Of a stretch of DNA of 64,000 nt, positions 9,988-20,634 are shown piece by piece. Numbering within the stretch: position 1 is the stretch's first letter; each line of letters begins with the position of its first letter. Origin of the DNA: Platanthera guangdongensis (taxonomy: Eukaryota > Streptophyta > Magnoliopsida > Asparagales > Orchidaceae); the NCBI GenBank assembly GCA_039583875.1, contig CM077165.1, positions 68,374,757 through 68,438,756 of the forward strand. Direction: 5' to 3'. Under the pieces are notes generated by a model, which saw only the letters and a program-made list of their open reading frames with translations, made no database searches and was not told the origin of the DNA. Both the position numbers and the translations under genes were made by a program.

Positions 9988-12912
9988 ATGTAATACTTTG
10001 CCTGCCTGTCCTGAGCTACCTTCAACCGTTCTTGAATTGTCTGTATCACTGAGGTGGCATCTTCCACTGCTTGATGTTTGTAAAGCTTCGACTCGCCCGT
10101 CTCCAAACAAGACAACGACGTACGACACTTCCTCCCGTACAAGGCCTCGAAAGGCGCCATTCCAATACTTGCTTGAAAGCTGTTGTTGTACGCAAACTCC
10201 ACCATATACAGATAATCCTCCGAATGCTTTCCGAAATATAGGACGCACATGCGAAGCATGTCCTCCGTAGTCCTGTTGACCCTCTCGGTCTGACCATCCG
10301 TCTGCGGATGAAAGGCTGTGCTGAAACTCAGCTTAGTTCCCAACATACTATGCACCAACCTCCAATCCTTCGATGTGAAGCGTCCATCTCTATCACTAAC
10401 AATACTGCGGGGCACACCATGCAATCGTACAATATTCTCCACATAGAGTTTGACTAACTTTTCCACCAGATCTTCTTTCCTGGCTGGAATAAAATGCAAC
10501 ACCTTTGTCAACCTATCTACGACCACCCAAATGACGTCGTTTCCCTGCTGCGATTTCGGCAAACCATGTACAAAATCCATAGATATGTCGTCGAATTTCC
10601 ATTCCGGGATAGGCAAGGATTTTAGGAAACCTCCGGGCTTCTGGCACTCCGCCTTTACCAAGGCACAAGTACGGCACTTGGCCACATAAAGTGCTACATC
10701 CTTCTTCAATCCTAGCCACCAGAATAATTTCTTCATGTCTCTATACATCTTCGTGCTTCCCGGGTGGATTGAGTACTTGGTATGATGAGCCTCATACATC
10801 AATTCCTCCCGAAGATTATCCGCACTAGGAACGCATAGACAACCGTCCTTCCTTAGCAATCCATCTATAACAACAAACTGGGAATTTGACCAATCCAAAC
10901 ATTCATCTATGATCCGCTTCATGTTGTTATCCTGAACCAGAGCCCGCCGAACTCTATCAGCTAGGTCACACTGTACCTCTGTCCAAAACAATTTCGCCGC
11001 AGCACTAGACTGCTTGTCGACGCAAGATATCTCCAAAGCCTCCAACTCATGGACCAATCTCTCATCATGTACTGATAACCAGTTGGCCTGCGCCGGAGTC
11101 CTGCGACTCAATGCATCCGCCACTGTATTTCCCTTCCCAGGCACATAATGTATCTTGAAGGTGTAGTCACCTAAGAACTCCATCCACCTCCGCTGCCTCA
11201 TGTTCAGATCCTTTTGATCCAACAGGTACTTCAAGCTCTTATGATCGGTGTAAATATCGACCTTCACACCGTACAGGTAGTGCCTCCAAAGCTTTAGAGC
11301 AAATATCACGGCCGCTAATTCTAAGTCGTGGACCGGATAATTTCTCTCGTGAGCCTTCAGTTGTCGTGAACCATAGGCTATCACTCCCCCAAGCTGTAGC
11401 AGGACACAACCCAAACCACTACCCGAAGCATCACTATAGATCTCGAACCCTTCAGTTACAACTAGCGAACATAAAATAGGCGCCGTGGTCAACCACCTCT
11501 TCAATTCTTCAAAAGCCTTTTCGCACTCCAACGACCACTCAATCTTTGATCCTTCCTTGTCAACATCGTGAGTGGAAGTGCTACCCGTGAAAAGTTCTCT
11601 ACGAAGCGCCTATAGTAGCCGGCAAGTCCCAAAAAACTCCGGACTTCCGCCACAGTAGTCAAAGTAGGCCACTCTCATATTGCCACTATCTTCTCCGGAT
11701 CCACCGCCATCCCTTCTCCACTGACAACATGACAAAGGAACGCTATCGAGGATAACCAGAATTCACACTTAGAGAACTTAGCATACAACTAACTTTTCCT
11801 CAATGTCTCCAACACCATGTGTAGATGATTGTAGTGATCCTCCTCGCACTTCTAGTACACCAGGATATCATCAATAAATACTATCACGAAACGATCTAGG
11901 TACCCTCTGAACGTCCTGTTCATCAGATCTATAAACACGGATGGCGCATTCGTCAACCCAAACGGCATAACCGTGAACTCGTAATGCCCAAACCGCGTAC
12001 TGAATGTTGTCTTTGGGATGTCGCTCTCCCTTATCCTCAACTGATAGTAACCGGATTTCAAATCTAACTTGGAATACACCGTTGACCCAACCAACTGATC
12101 AAATAGATCGTCAATCCTTGGGATTGGATATTTATTCTTCTCCATAAGCTTGTTCAATTCCCGATAGTCGATACAAAGCCGCAAGCTCCCATCTTTCTTC
12201 TTAACAAAGAGAACTGGTGTGCTCCAAGGTGACGAACTTGGACGCACATAACCTTGCTCCAACAACTCCTGCAGTTGCACTTTCAATTCCGCCATCTCTC
12301 ACGGGGCTATCCGATATGGAGAGCATGACACCGGTTTGGCACCCGGTACCAGCTTAATGGTAAAATCAATCTCCTGTTGAGGAGGGGCTCCTGGGAGATC
12401 ATCTGGGAACACATCAGGATACTCGGACACGACTGGAATACTGTCAAGACTTGGCTTAGGCGTCGAAGTCTGCACTAATGTGACAAACAGCTCTGCCCCA
12501 GACCGAATTGCCTTAAACACCTGAAGGGCCGACATCAAAATCTTACCCGACCCCTTCATGCCCGCAAAAGTAGTCTCCCGATCAGTGTTCAGACCCAACT
12601 TAACTTCCTTATGGTTACAATCAATGCATGCACCCTGCCCTGAGAGCCAATCCATACTGAAGATTATGTCGTACTCTGCCAACGGCAAAAGCGATGCTCG
12701 CAAGTCAAAATCCTGGTCTCCAATTCGAATCTTCACTATGCAGATCCTATCAGCGTGCATTGAGCACCCATTGGGCAACAACACATCCAATTTGTCTTTT
12801 GCCATCGAGGACGGAACCCCGATGCGCGATATGAATTTTTCGGACAAGAAGGAATGCGATGCTCTCGTATCAAACAGGGCTCTCGCCGGGAACTCAAAGA
12901 TCAACACAAAGC
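9988..12912 (-). pseudogene. pol: Gypsy-2 pol (PR, RT, RNase H, integrase), broken
   Basis: Protease-RT lie in 12912-11852, with the protease site reading LFDTRASHSF (the Gly of DTG replaced by Arg) and the RT site FIDD near 11870-11890. A gap with several frame breaks follows at 11851-11532. RNase H ([22 protein letters not shown]) and integrase (HHCC module, [34 protein letters not shown]) lie in 11531-9988. The frame ends in RQAKYY at the Gypsy-1 junction. Stops near 11852 and 12296 and the active-site change mean it is dead. Confidence 0.85.
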
Positions 12913-12989
12913 CTAGCACCAACCAAAGTAAGCTAACAAATACGAAGGTAACAACTATAAAAGTTAAACCACTGTAATTTAACCCATAC
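12913..12989 (-). other. Putative intron between gag and pro-pol of Gypsy-2
   Basis: Minus strand: ACAG|GTATGGGTT ... GGTGCTAG|GCTTTGTG, 77 bp, phase 1 within the Gly codon of VVTG. Removal places gag in frame with the [15 protein letters not shown] start of the protease. The sequence is close to that of Gypsy-6. Confidence 0.6.
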
Positions 12990-14134
12990 CTGTCACCACG
13001 TCCGCTTGCTTTATGGCGTCTCACAGGCCAAGATTGTAGACTCTAGGCTGGGCTGGAGCATGGTGGGACGCGGTTGACTCCACCACCTTCCCTTTCTCCT
13101 CATAAGTCTCTCCAGGCTTCCTCTCGGACTTTGAACGTCCGCTCCAACACTCACGAGCAAAATGCCCCGTCTTCCTGCAGTTTTAGCAAGCTCCTGGGAC
13201 TCGACTTGTAGTTTCCCCCGATGCACCAGACTGAGGGGTTGAGTTCGAAGTCCTCTGTCTCTTGTTCCACCTGCAGAAACTTGACTTGGCATTTGATACC
13301 TTGAACTCAGACTTCTTTTCTCCTGGGTCCTTTTGCTCTTGAACTTTCTTAACGACCTTCTCCAACGAACGGGCCGAATTGACCAAGACTAGGAAGCCTT
13401 GCGCCTTAGGCCCAGCAAGTAGTAACTGTAGATCGCCACATAGACCCTCATAGAATCGGTTGGTCTTCCTCTCTTCTTCCATAAACGTAGTACCAGCATA
13501 ACGACCCAACCGTGTGAACTCATGGAGATACTCGTCCATGCTTCTGGCTCCCTACGTTAACCCAAGAAATTGGTTCTCCATCTCAAGCTTCTGAGAAGAG
13601 GGTACAAATCTAGCTAGGAACAATATTGAAAATTCCTCTATCGGCACATCCGCAAGCTACCTTCCCACTAAGAGATGAAACTCAAACTCATCCCACCACA
13701 GCCTCGCTTCACCCACCAAAAGAAAAGTCACTATGATGGTCTTCTGCCACTCCTCAGTTAACGTGGCTATCAGGACCCTCTTTATCGAAGAGAGCCAGTC
13801 CTCAGCTTGAGCTGACATTCCAACCCCATCGAACCTCGGAGGATTAAAGCCCATTACATGCTTCAGCTGCTTCTCTGTAGCTCTCCTCGGCTCTACCAGA
13901 TCAACTACTACGCGCTCCATCACTCTCGGCTCTGCCGCCCTAACCAATTCTTGCTCATTCGCAGGAGGTGCGCGATGCATTTGCCCTGCAGGTTGGGCAT
14001 TTATCATCGTAAATACGGCTTCAGCCACCATTCTGATGGTTTCCGCTGAAGGAGGAGGAGTAGGCATGTCTCTCAGTGCACTACTTTCCGCCGATTATAG
14101 AAGCTCTCACTGACCAGCACCGCTCCTAGTTGCC
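12990..14134 (-). pseudogene. gag: Gypsy-2 gag, broken
   Basis: The gag core (AEDWLSSIKRVLIA, GEARLWWDEFE, YEGLCGDLQLLL) is spread over three frame pieces (14067-13657, 13539-13183, 13292-13011). A stop lies in GLT*GAR near 13550, and the first Tyr of the zinc knuckle is a stop (AC*NCRKTGHFAREC). The start codon, placed by alignment with Gypsy-3 at about 14131, is lost. The C-terminus PRVYNLGL.DAIKQADVVTG is shared by all related gags here. Confidence 0.82.
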
Positions 14135-14345
14135 TATAGTAGCAAAGACACACGATTAGACGACAAACAAATTGCTAAAAGCAATCATTGGAACACTCAG
14201 ATTCCACAAAACAAGTGTATTTTTCATTCCTAAGGGGACATTCATGGGTTCTTTTTGATGTTATAACGATGGCGCACACATGTGCTCACCACCCCTTAAA
14301 AGAATTCTCCCACGAATTCATTTAAGCCTAACCGTAACCAGAAGT

Positions 14346-14355
14346 CTGATACCAA
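14346..14355 (-). other. Primer binding site of Gypsy-2
   Basis: TGGTATCAGA on the minus strand, three bases from the LTR end. It matches initiator tRNA-Met over only about 10 nt, then diverges. The leader between it and gag (14135-14345) holds no gene. Confidence 0.7.
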
Positions 14356-14358
14356 AAT

Positions 14359-16325
14359 GTAACACCCACATCCGTCGCATGACATATAACAGAAGGTACA
14401 GCTGGAACCCGACGCAATATACTACAGACAGACGAAAGAGTTACATAAGAATATTCAAACTATCCAATTAAGACTACTCGTCCTACACAGAGCATTCTAG
14501 CGGAAGCTTAAGTTGAAAGAACTCAAAACTTAAATCCATTAAACATGAATGTCCACAACCACACCACTGGAATGAAAACCAAATACATTGAAAGGGGAAA
14601 ACATGGCCTTATGGCCTTACAATAGTTCACTTAATAAATAGTGTCTTACATACATCGGCTCGCAGGCCGGCCACACATGACAAAATAAAAACAACTATTC
14701 TACGGCCTTCAAGGGCCAACACAGCAACATGGGCTCCAGCCCGCTATTTGGCACTTGGCTCCGCAGCACCTGCAAGTAATACTCCACCACACAGTGGCAA
14801 ACAAAGAAACGGTCAGCCAAAAGCCGACCAAATTATAACGACCCCGCCCCTTATTGGGGACGGCGGTGCTCTTTCCCTGCATATCATTAGCCCAATGAAA
14901 CAATAAAGTGCAATTATATATTTCGCCACAGGTGTAGGCTCGCACGACCAAACACCTCGTGCACTCAGGGCACATTAACGGTGAATCCGGTCAATTCCGT
15001 GGCTTCACCACCATCCCAAAGATGGCAACCATGTGAGCATTTAGCCTTTCTGACCACCGTCTAAGGCTCCCAACTATGCCAACGACCAGTCCCCTTTTTG
15101 GGTCTCTCGCACCAAACCACATAGCCAAGGTCCGATTCCACTTGCCCGTTTCTCACGCCGCCTAGTCAATTTAAGTCCTACGCGCGGGCCAAGCTTCTCT
15201 CGGATCCCAAATTTCCAAATAATCACATAACCAGTTATGTTCTAGGCCGGTTCCCAGACCTTCAAGTTAGCAGAACACGTTTCCGCTCAGTTTTTCGGGT
15301 GCTCCTTGAAGCTAACCTCCAAGGATCCCTGCTGCAATCTACCGCGTAGAAACCCGAAAAACCCAAAGCACGGATTCTTCTTCGGAAAAACATATCAAAT
15401 GCAACATCACCGATCCAGACAATACACGTCCGGGTAGGCTTCACACACAATGCCTATGCCCGTACTTCGATTCCGGACTCTGTATGCAACACAATGGGGA
15501 CTATTCACATCAACCCCAAGGAACACCATGCACTCACCGAACACTCGCGGGAGCGGGATTCTCTATGCAGAAAGGAAGAGCTTAACATGCTAAAGTAGAG
15601 AATCGTTACCCTTGTAGTCCGATTTGGCGCCATGGAAAAACTACACGGATGGAAATATTCGCAACGAACTTTCCTCGACGGATCCGCTCTCAGATCTCAA
15701 AATGGTGCTCCGATGCTTCGCCGGCAGCCGGAATCCCTTCCTTCTTCCTCCTCTTTCCAACTCCTTGAGAGAGAGAATGGTGGGAGAGAAATGAAGGATT
15801 AACTCCCCTATTCCCGGCCTTAACAGAGTAGGAAACCATCTGGGCCATTGGATCTTATTTAAAGAAAACGAACGGCTCAGATCCACTTAAAAATCTCCAA
15901 ACCTGGGCTGAACACGGCTTGGCACATGGATGTGTCCCAGGCCGTGTGCCTCGATCCAGGCATGATCGTCGAACGAAGGAAAGACACACGGGCCAAGACA
16001 CGCCTGTGTCTCACCTGACACGCCCCGTGTCGGGTCTCTCGACACGCCCGTGTTCGGGGGCGTGTTACCCATAACCGCCATGCCAACAGAGACGACCCAA
16101 CTGAACACGGGTACTGACATGGGTAGGCGCACGCCCGTGTCAAATGACACGCCCGTGTCATTCAACCGTGTTCCTAGCCGTGTCCTTCTCGGGATGAAAA
16201 CGACCAAAAATCACCAGCCAGACACGGCCTTATACACGCCCGTGTCCTAGGCCGTGTACCCCTATACAGGCACCAAAAATCCCTTTTTACGCGACCGACT
16301 CAGATACAACTTTCGGGGCGTTACA
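14359..16325 (-). repeat. 5' LTR of Gypsy-2
   Basis: 1,967 bp; sense ends TGTAACGCCCC at 16325 and GGGTGTTACA at 14359. It is close to the 1,971-bp LTR of Gypsy-6 (54950-56920). Palindromic GACACGCCCGTGTC sequence lies at 15905-16260, and a TATA-like TTTAAATAAG lies near 15855-15866 on the minus strand. No gene inside. Confidence 0.88.
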
Positions 16326-16330
16326 ATTGG

Positions 16331-17115
16331 ATACTTATTCTTCTGGGTGAGCTTGTTCAGTTTACGGTAGTCAATACATAACCGCAAACAATGATCTTTC
16401 TTTTTAATAAATAGAACAGGCGCGCTCCAAGGTGACATGCTTGGGCGAATATAACCCTGCTCCAACAACTCCTGCAGTTGGACTTTCAACTCCGCCATTT
16501 CCTTTGGCTCAATGCGATATGGCGAGCGGGCCACAGGTTTCGCACCTGGCACCAACTCGATCGTGAAGTCAATCTCTCGCTGGGGTGGTAGCCCAGGGAG
16601 ATCCTTGAGAAATACATCTGCAAATTTTGATACCACCGGAACAACGCTCACATTGGCCTTAGGCTCCACAGCCTGAATCAACGTGAAGTAGCACTCCGCG
16701 CCCTTTCGAACATCCTTGACTACTTGGAGTGCAGACATTAACATCCCACCCACTCCTCGCATCCCCGTGAACTTACTCTCCTGCTCGGTATTCTTGCCCA
16801 ACGTGATCTCCTTGGCATTACAATCAATCAAGGCATGCTACTCCACGAGCCAATCCATACCAAAGATCAAGTCAAATTCCAATATCGGCAATACATATGC
16901 AGTCAAATAGAAATCCCGACTTCCTATCTGGACCGCCACATAGAAAGCTCGGTCCACGAGCATTAAACAACCATTCGACAACACCACCCTGATGCTATCT
17001 GTCTTCACACGACTAGGTATCCCAAGCCGCGCTATGAACTCCTTAGGCAGAAAAGAATGTGAAGCACCCGTATCAAACAGTGCTCGCACTAGCGTGTCCC
17101 GAGTCATCACAAAGA
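16331..17115 (-). pseudogene. pol: Gypsy-3 protease and N-terminal RT (truncated)
   Basis: The protease has an intact [10 protein letters not shown]. One nonsense codon (DWLVE*HALID) lies near 16835. The RT start includes [12 protein letters not shown] and [13 protein letters not shown] and ends at NKYPI where Gypsy-2 begins. The rest of pol and the 3' LTR lie left of the window. Confidence 0.85.
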
Positions 17116-17205
17116 CTATGACAATCATGTCACACACACAAGCCACATACAAATATGCAATACCAAGCATGCAATAAGCAAAACAATGCAATAACTAACT
17201 CATAC
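17116..17205 (-). other. Putative intron between gag and pro-pol of Gypsy-3
   Basis: Minus strand: ACAG|GTATGAGTT ... TTGTCATAG|TCTTTGTG, 90 bp, phase 1. Gag (DVVTG) and protease (FVMTRDTLVRALFDTG) become in-frame after removal. The interior is rich in T and in TTGCAT, unlike that of the other elements. Confidence 0.55.
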
Positions 17206-18336
17206 CTGTGACGACGTCACTCTGCTTCATGGCCTCCTGCAGGCCAAGATTGTAGACTCGGGGCTGCGCCTGCGAGGCAGAGGACTCCATGACTGCCTTT
17301 CCTTTCTTTGTATACGACGCTCCTGCCTTCTTTTCACTCTTTGGCGGTACCCAATAATCACGGGCTATATGCCCCACCCGTCCACAATTAAAGCATGTAC
17401 GAGTCTCCGGCTTTGCAGTGGCCCCAGACGTTGCTCCCGACGCAACTGAAGAAGGAGCTTGTCCAGCCGACTTGGACCTCTTGCCCCACTTCTTCTTGAA
17501 AAATGACTTCACTGGTCGGGGCACCTTGAATTTCGACTCTGTCACAGCCAAGGCCCGCTTCCCATGCACCCTCTTCATATCCTTTTCCAGCCGCACGCTG
17601 TGTCGACCAACGCCTGGAAGCCTTGGTTCACAGAACTAGAGAGCAGGAACCTCAACTCGTCATGTAGTCCTTTATAGAACCTATTCGTCTTCCTCTGCTC
17701 ATCCGCAAAGATTGAACCCGCATACTGCCCCAAGCATGTGAACTCATGCATGTACGTTTCAACACTACCTTCTCCTTGCGGCAACCTTTGGAATTCATTC
17801 TCCATGGCAATACACTGTGCCGCCGGGAGGTGCTTTGCCAGGAAGAGGCTGGAGAATTCCTCAATCGTCACTTGTGTTAACGGTCGACCCAATAAGTGGT
17901 GTAGTTCCATCTCATCCCACCATAAACGAACCTCTCCTTCTAACAAGAAGGTGGCTAAGGTGACTTTCTGATGTTCCTCTGTTCCAATCGCCGTCAAAAT
18001 CCGCTTGACGCTCGACAACCAGTCCTCAGCCTGTGTAGGGGATCCTAGGCCCGTTAACGTAGGCGGGTTGAAACTCATGAACTACTTTAACTGCTTCTCA
18101 GTTGCTCGAGGATCCACAATGGCTACATGTTCTGGCCTCGCCGCAACCTGTTCTGGCCTCAATGCCGGCTGCGCCTGCCCTTGCACCTGCCCAATCAGAT
18201 GTGCTTGGATCATGTCAAACAATGCCTCAGCAACTAATCGCACAGTTTCCGCAGAAGGCGGAGGTGCAGGAACCTCAGCTGGTGTCGTACTTTCATCAGA
18301 ACGTTGGGGCTCCGATTGCCCCGCACCACTCCGCAT
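17206..18336 (-). pseudogene. gag: Gypsy-3 gag, broken
   Basis: The ATG at 18336 opens MRSGAGQSEPQRSDE. The core (AEDWLSSVKRILTA, GEVRLWWDEME, YKGLHDELRFLL) and one knuckle (CFNCGRVGHIARDYW, with the last Cys replaced by Tyr) are present. A nonsense codon follows EKQLK near 18080, and a frameshift lies near 17590 (VDTAC / RLEKDMKRV). Confidence 0.82.
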
Positions 18337-18425
18337 CACCTATAGGTGAATAAGACACACATTAGCGACCTCACACAAGCAAAACAACAAAATAATAACG
18401 CGCAGGTTGTAACACCCCCTATCCG

Positions 18426-18504
18426 GTCTGTCTGTGGTATATGGCGTCGGCCCCGGCCGGACCTACTGCTATATGCTATGCGACGGATAGGGGGTGTTAC
18501 AATT
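18426..18504 (+). other. Inverted copy of the LTR end plus 3-nt PBS spacer (captured cDNA)
   Basis: In an LTR that otherwise runs on the minus strand, this piece reads in the opposite sense: the last about 76 nt of an LTR up to GGGTGTTACA at 18501, then ATT, then a PBS. It carries an 8-nt stretch (TATGCGA-region, 18477-18484) that the other LTR of Gypsy-4 lacks, so it came from another copy or predates a deletion. Confidence 0.85.
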
Positions 18505-18564
18505 TGGTATCAGAGGGAGGTTTCGATCCTCCGACTTGTGGGTTATGGGCCCACCACGCTTCCG
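18505..18564 (-). pseudogene. Reverse-transcribed fragment of mature initiator tRNA-Met (CCA included)
   Basis: The minus strand gives 60 nt covering the D-stem 3' side, anticodon arm, T arm and acceptor 3' strand of plant initiator tRNA-Met. It has anticodon CAT (18545-18547), the anticodon loop CCCATAA closed by GTGGG/CCCAC, a T loop ATCGAAA (A54, typical of eukaryotic initiators) and the end CTCTGATACCA. Compared with the plant iMet sequence as I remember it, the T stem is GGAGG/CCTCC instead of CCAGG/CCTGG, a compensated change. Genomic tRNA genes lack CCA, so this came from a mature tRNA. The 5' about 16 nt are missing, so it is not a tRNA gene. Confidence 0.88.
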
Positions 18565-20179
18565 GGTGGTTACTCAATGGAAACCATCGAACCATTCCAA
18601 CGTCCTACACAGAGCCATTCTAGCGGAAGCAGTTTTATAAGTTGCAATTAAAAGAACCCAGCACAAATAGAATGAATGTCCACTAAACAATCCCAAAGGA
18701 ATGAAGTACAAATACACAAGTACTGGCCTTAGGGCCTTACAACAGTTTTCTCAAATTAAATGTTTTCCAAACTTCGGCACGCAGGCCGACCATAAATGAA
18801 TAAAAGAAAACATCCAAAATTTAGTCCTTCGAGGGCCGGCACAACAACTTGGGCTTTAGCCCGCTATTGGCTGCTTGGTCCAGCAGCACCTGCAAGCAAC
18901 AAACCACCACACGGTGGAAAACAAAAGTAACGGTCAGCAATGCTGACCAAATTATAACGATCCCGCCCCCAACTCGGGATGGTGATGCTCCTTCCCTGCA
19001 CTTTATTAGCACAAACAAGCAGTATATAAATACATTGCATCACAGGCGTTGGCACGCACGACCACACGCCCCGTGCTCTCAGGGCACATTCTCGGTGATC
19101 ACGGTCTAAGTCCGCCGACTCACCACCATCCCCGGGATGACAATCTCTCGTGAGCATTTGGTCTTTCTGGCCACTGCCTAAGACCCTCCATCTATGCCAA
19201 CGGTAAGTGCCAAGTAGCTTTAGGTCTCTTTAACCGAACGACATAGAGCGGGTATGGTTCCGCCTGACCCGTTGCTCACACCGCAATGTTAATTTAAAAC
19301 ATATGCGCAGGTCAAACTTTCCTGAGTCCCAAATCGTTACGAACATCACATAACCCAGTTATGTTCAAGTTGGCTCCCAGGACCACAAGATGGTAGAACC
19401 ATGCATCCACCCAGTTTTCCAGGTGCACCTTGGAGTTAATCCCCAAGTCTCCCTGTTGCAATCTACCTCGTATAAAACCCGAAAAATAAACATTCGCACG
19501 GAGTGTTATCCGGCCATTTATGCAATGCAACATCACCGATCCAGACCAACTTGTCCGGGTAGGCTTCACACATCATGCCTATGTCCGTTCTCGAATACAG
19601 ACACTAAACAACGAGGACTTTACATATCTACCCGAAGGAATGCCTCAAACTCACCGCAAAAGCGCGAGATCGGGCTTCCTATGCAAAAGAAGGGGAGCTT
19701 CACATGCTCAAGAAGAGAAACGTTACCCTAGCGTTCTTCCTTGGCGCCATGGAAATATAAGCGGGTGAAAAGCACTGCACTCTCTTTGCCTTCGTAGATC
19801 CGAAGTCGGCTTGCAATTTGGAGCTCCGAAGCCCCTCCAAGGACTAGATCTAGGTTTCTTCTTCCTACTTCGCTCTCCCTTCTCTCTAGAACTTAGATAG
19901 AGAACCAGCGGCAGAAGAATATGGGTTTTGAAACCCTGTACACGGGTATATCCCAATCGGATTAACCACCAGCCATCGGATCCCACAAAAGGGAAATGCA
20001 CGGCTACGATCCAGGTTTGACCTGGACAAATGGGGCTAAGCACCGCACAGTTCACCAATCCGGAGAAAGACACATCCGCGACCAATCAAATTGTGTCGGG
20101 ATATTTAGTCAAGATCCCGCAAAAACATCTATGTCGACACTCCGCGTCGACAGAGTCAAACACGCCACAATCGCCCCAC

Positions 20180-20500
20180 ACTCGACGATCGTCGAGCCGA
20201 GATCGCTGAACGCTGCCAAATCATCGAACAGAGTTCCCTGGCAAAATTGTCGAACTTAGCCAGATCGTCGAATGCAGACTTTGGCTAAATCATCGAACGC
20301 AGATTGCTGGAAAATCGTCGAACGCAGCCAGATCGTCGAACGTAGATCCCTGGCAAAATCGTCGAACACAGATTGCTGGAAAATCGTCGAACGGTCATGA
20401 CACGCCCATGACAACCAACCGTGTATGCTGTTCGACGATTATCGACCCAAGATCGTCGAACGCTGGCCAGATCATCGATCCTAGATCGCTAGCCTGATAG
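20180..20500. repeat. CGTCGAAC repeat array in the Gypsy-4 3' LTR
   Basis: Irregular units of about 40 bp built on ATCGTCGAACGCAG, with GATCGTCGA self-complementary centres. The equivalent array in the 5' LTR is at 27080-27400. It replaces most of the GACACG palindromes found in the other gypsy LTRs. Confidence 0.8.
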
Positions 20501-20618
20501 ACGAACGAACACGACACGCCCTGGGACACGCCCGTGTCCCAGGCCGTGTACCCCTTGCCAAATATCAAATTTGGCCCAAAACGCCTCCAGTCGCTCTTTT
20601 GAGTTTCGGGGCGTTACA

Positions 20619-20634
20619 GCTCTCCCCCTCTTAA
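20619..20634 (-). other. Polypurine tract of Gypsy-4
   Basis: The minus strand reads TTAAGAGGGGGAGAGC directly before the LTR start TGTAACGCCCC. This is the usual place for the plus-strand primer and confirms that 18408-20618 is the 3' LTR of this element. Confidence 0.85.

Larger units (their letters stand above)
9988..16325 (-). mobile_element. Gypsy-2: decayed Ty3/gypsy element interrupted by Gypsy-1
   Basis: Its 5' LTR is 16325-14359, followed by PBS, gag, putative intron and pol up to the RQAKYY codons at 9988, where Gypsy-1 was inserted. It was itself inserted in the RT of Gypsy-3; the 5 bp at 16326-16330 (ATTGG) would be its target duplication, with the partner outside the window. LTR and proteins are the same family as Gypsy-6. 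Confidence 0.88.
16326..18407 (-). mobile_element. Gypsy-3, part 1: internal region, left of the Gypsy-4 insertion
   Basis: Contains gag, putative intron, protease and the start of RT up to NKYPI at 16331, where Gypsy-2 was inserted. Its leader is cut at 18407 by Gypsy-4. The 5 bp CAGGT (18403-18407) recurs at 27522, where this element resumes (part 2). Confidence 0.9.
18408..20618 (-). repeat. 3' LTR of Gypsy-4, containing a captured tRNA-cDNA segment
   Basis: 2,211 bp, from TGTAACGCCCC (minus, 20618) to GGGTGTTACA (18408). It is 86 bp longer than its partner, explained by the insertion at 18426-18564. It carries CGTCGAAC-type repeats at about 20180-20500 and a few GACACGCCCGTGTC palindromes near 20510-20550. 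No gene. Confidence 0.92.

Noticed and set aside
9402..10052. 216-codon plus-strand open frame
   Set aside because: It crosses the Gypsy-1 LTR boundary into the antisense of Gypsy-2 pol and shows no domain.
18505..18564. A functional tRNA gene
   Set aside because: The 5' about 16 nt (acceptor 5' strand and part of the D arm) are missing, and the encoded CCA shows it is a copy of a processed tRNA.
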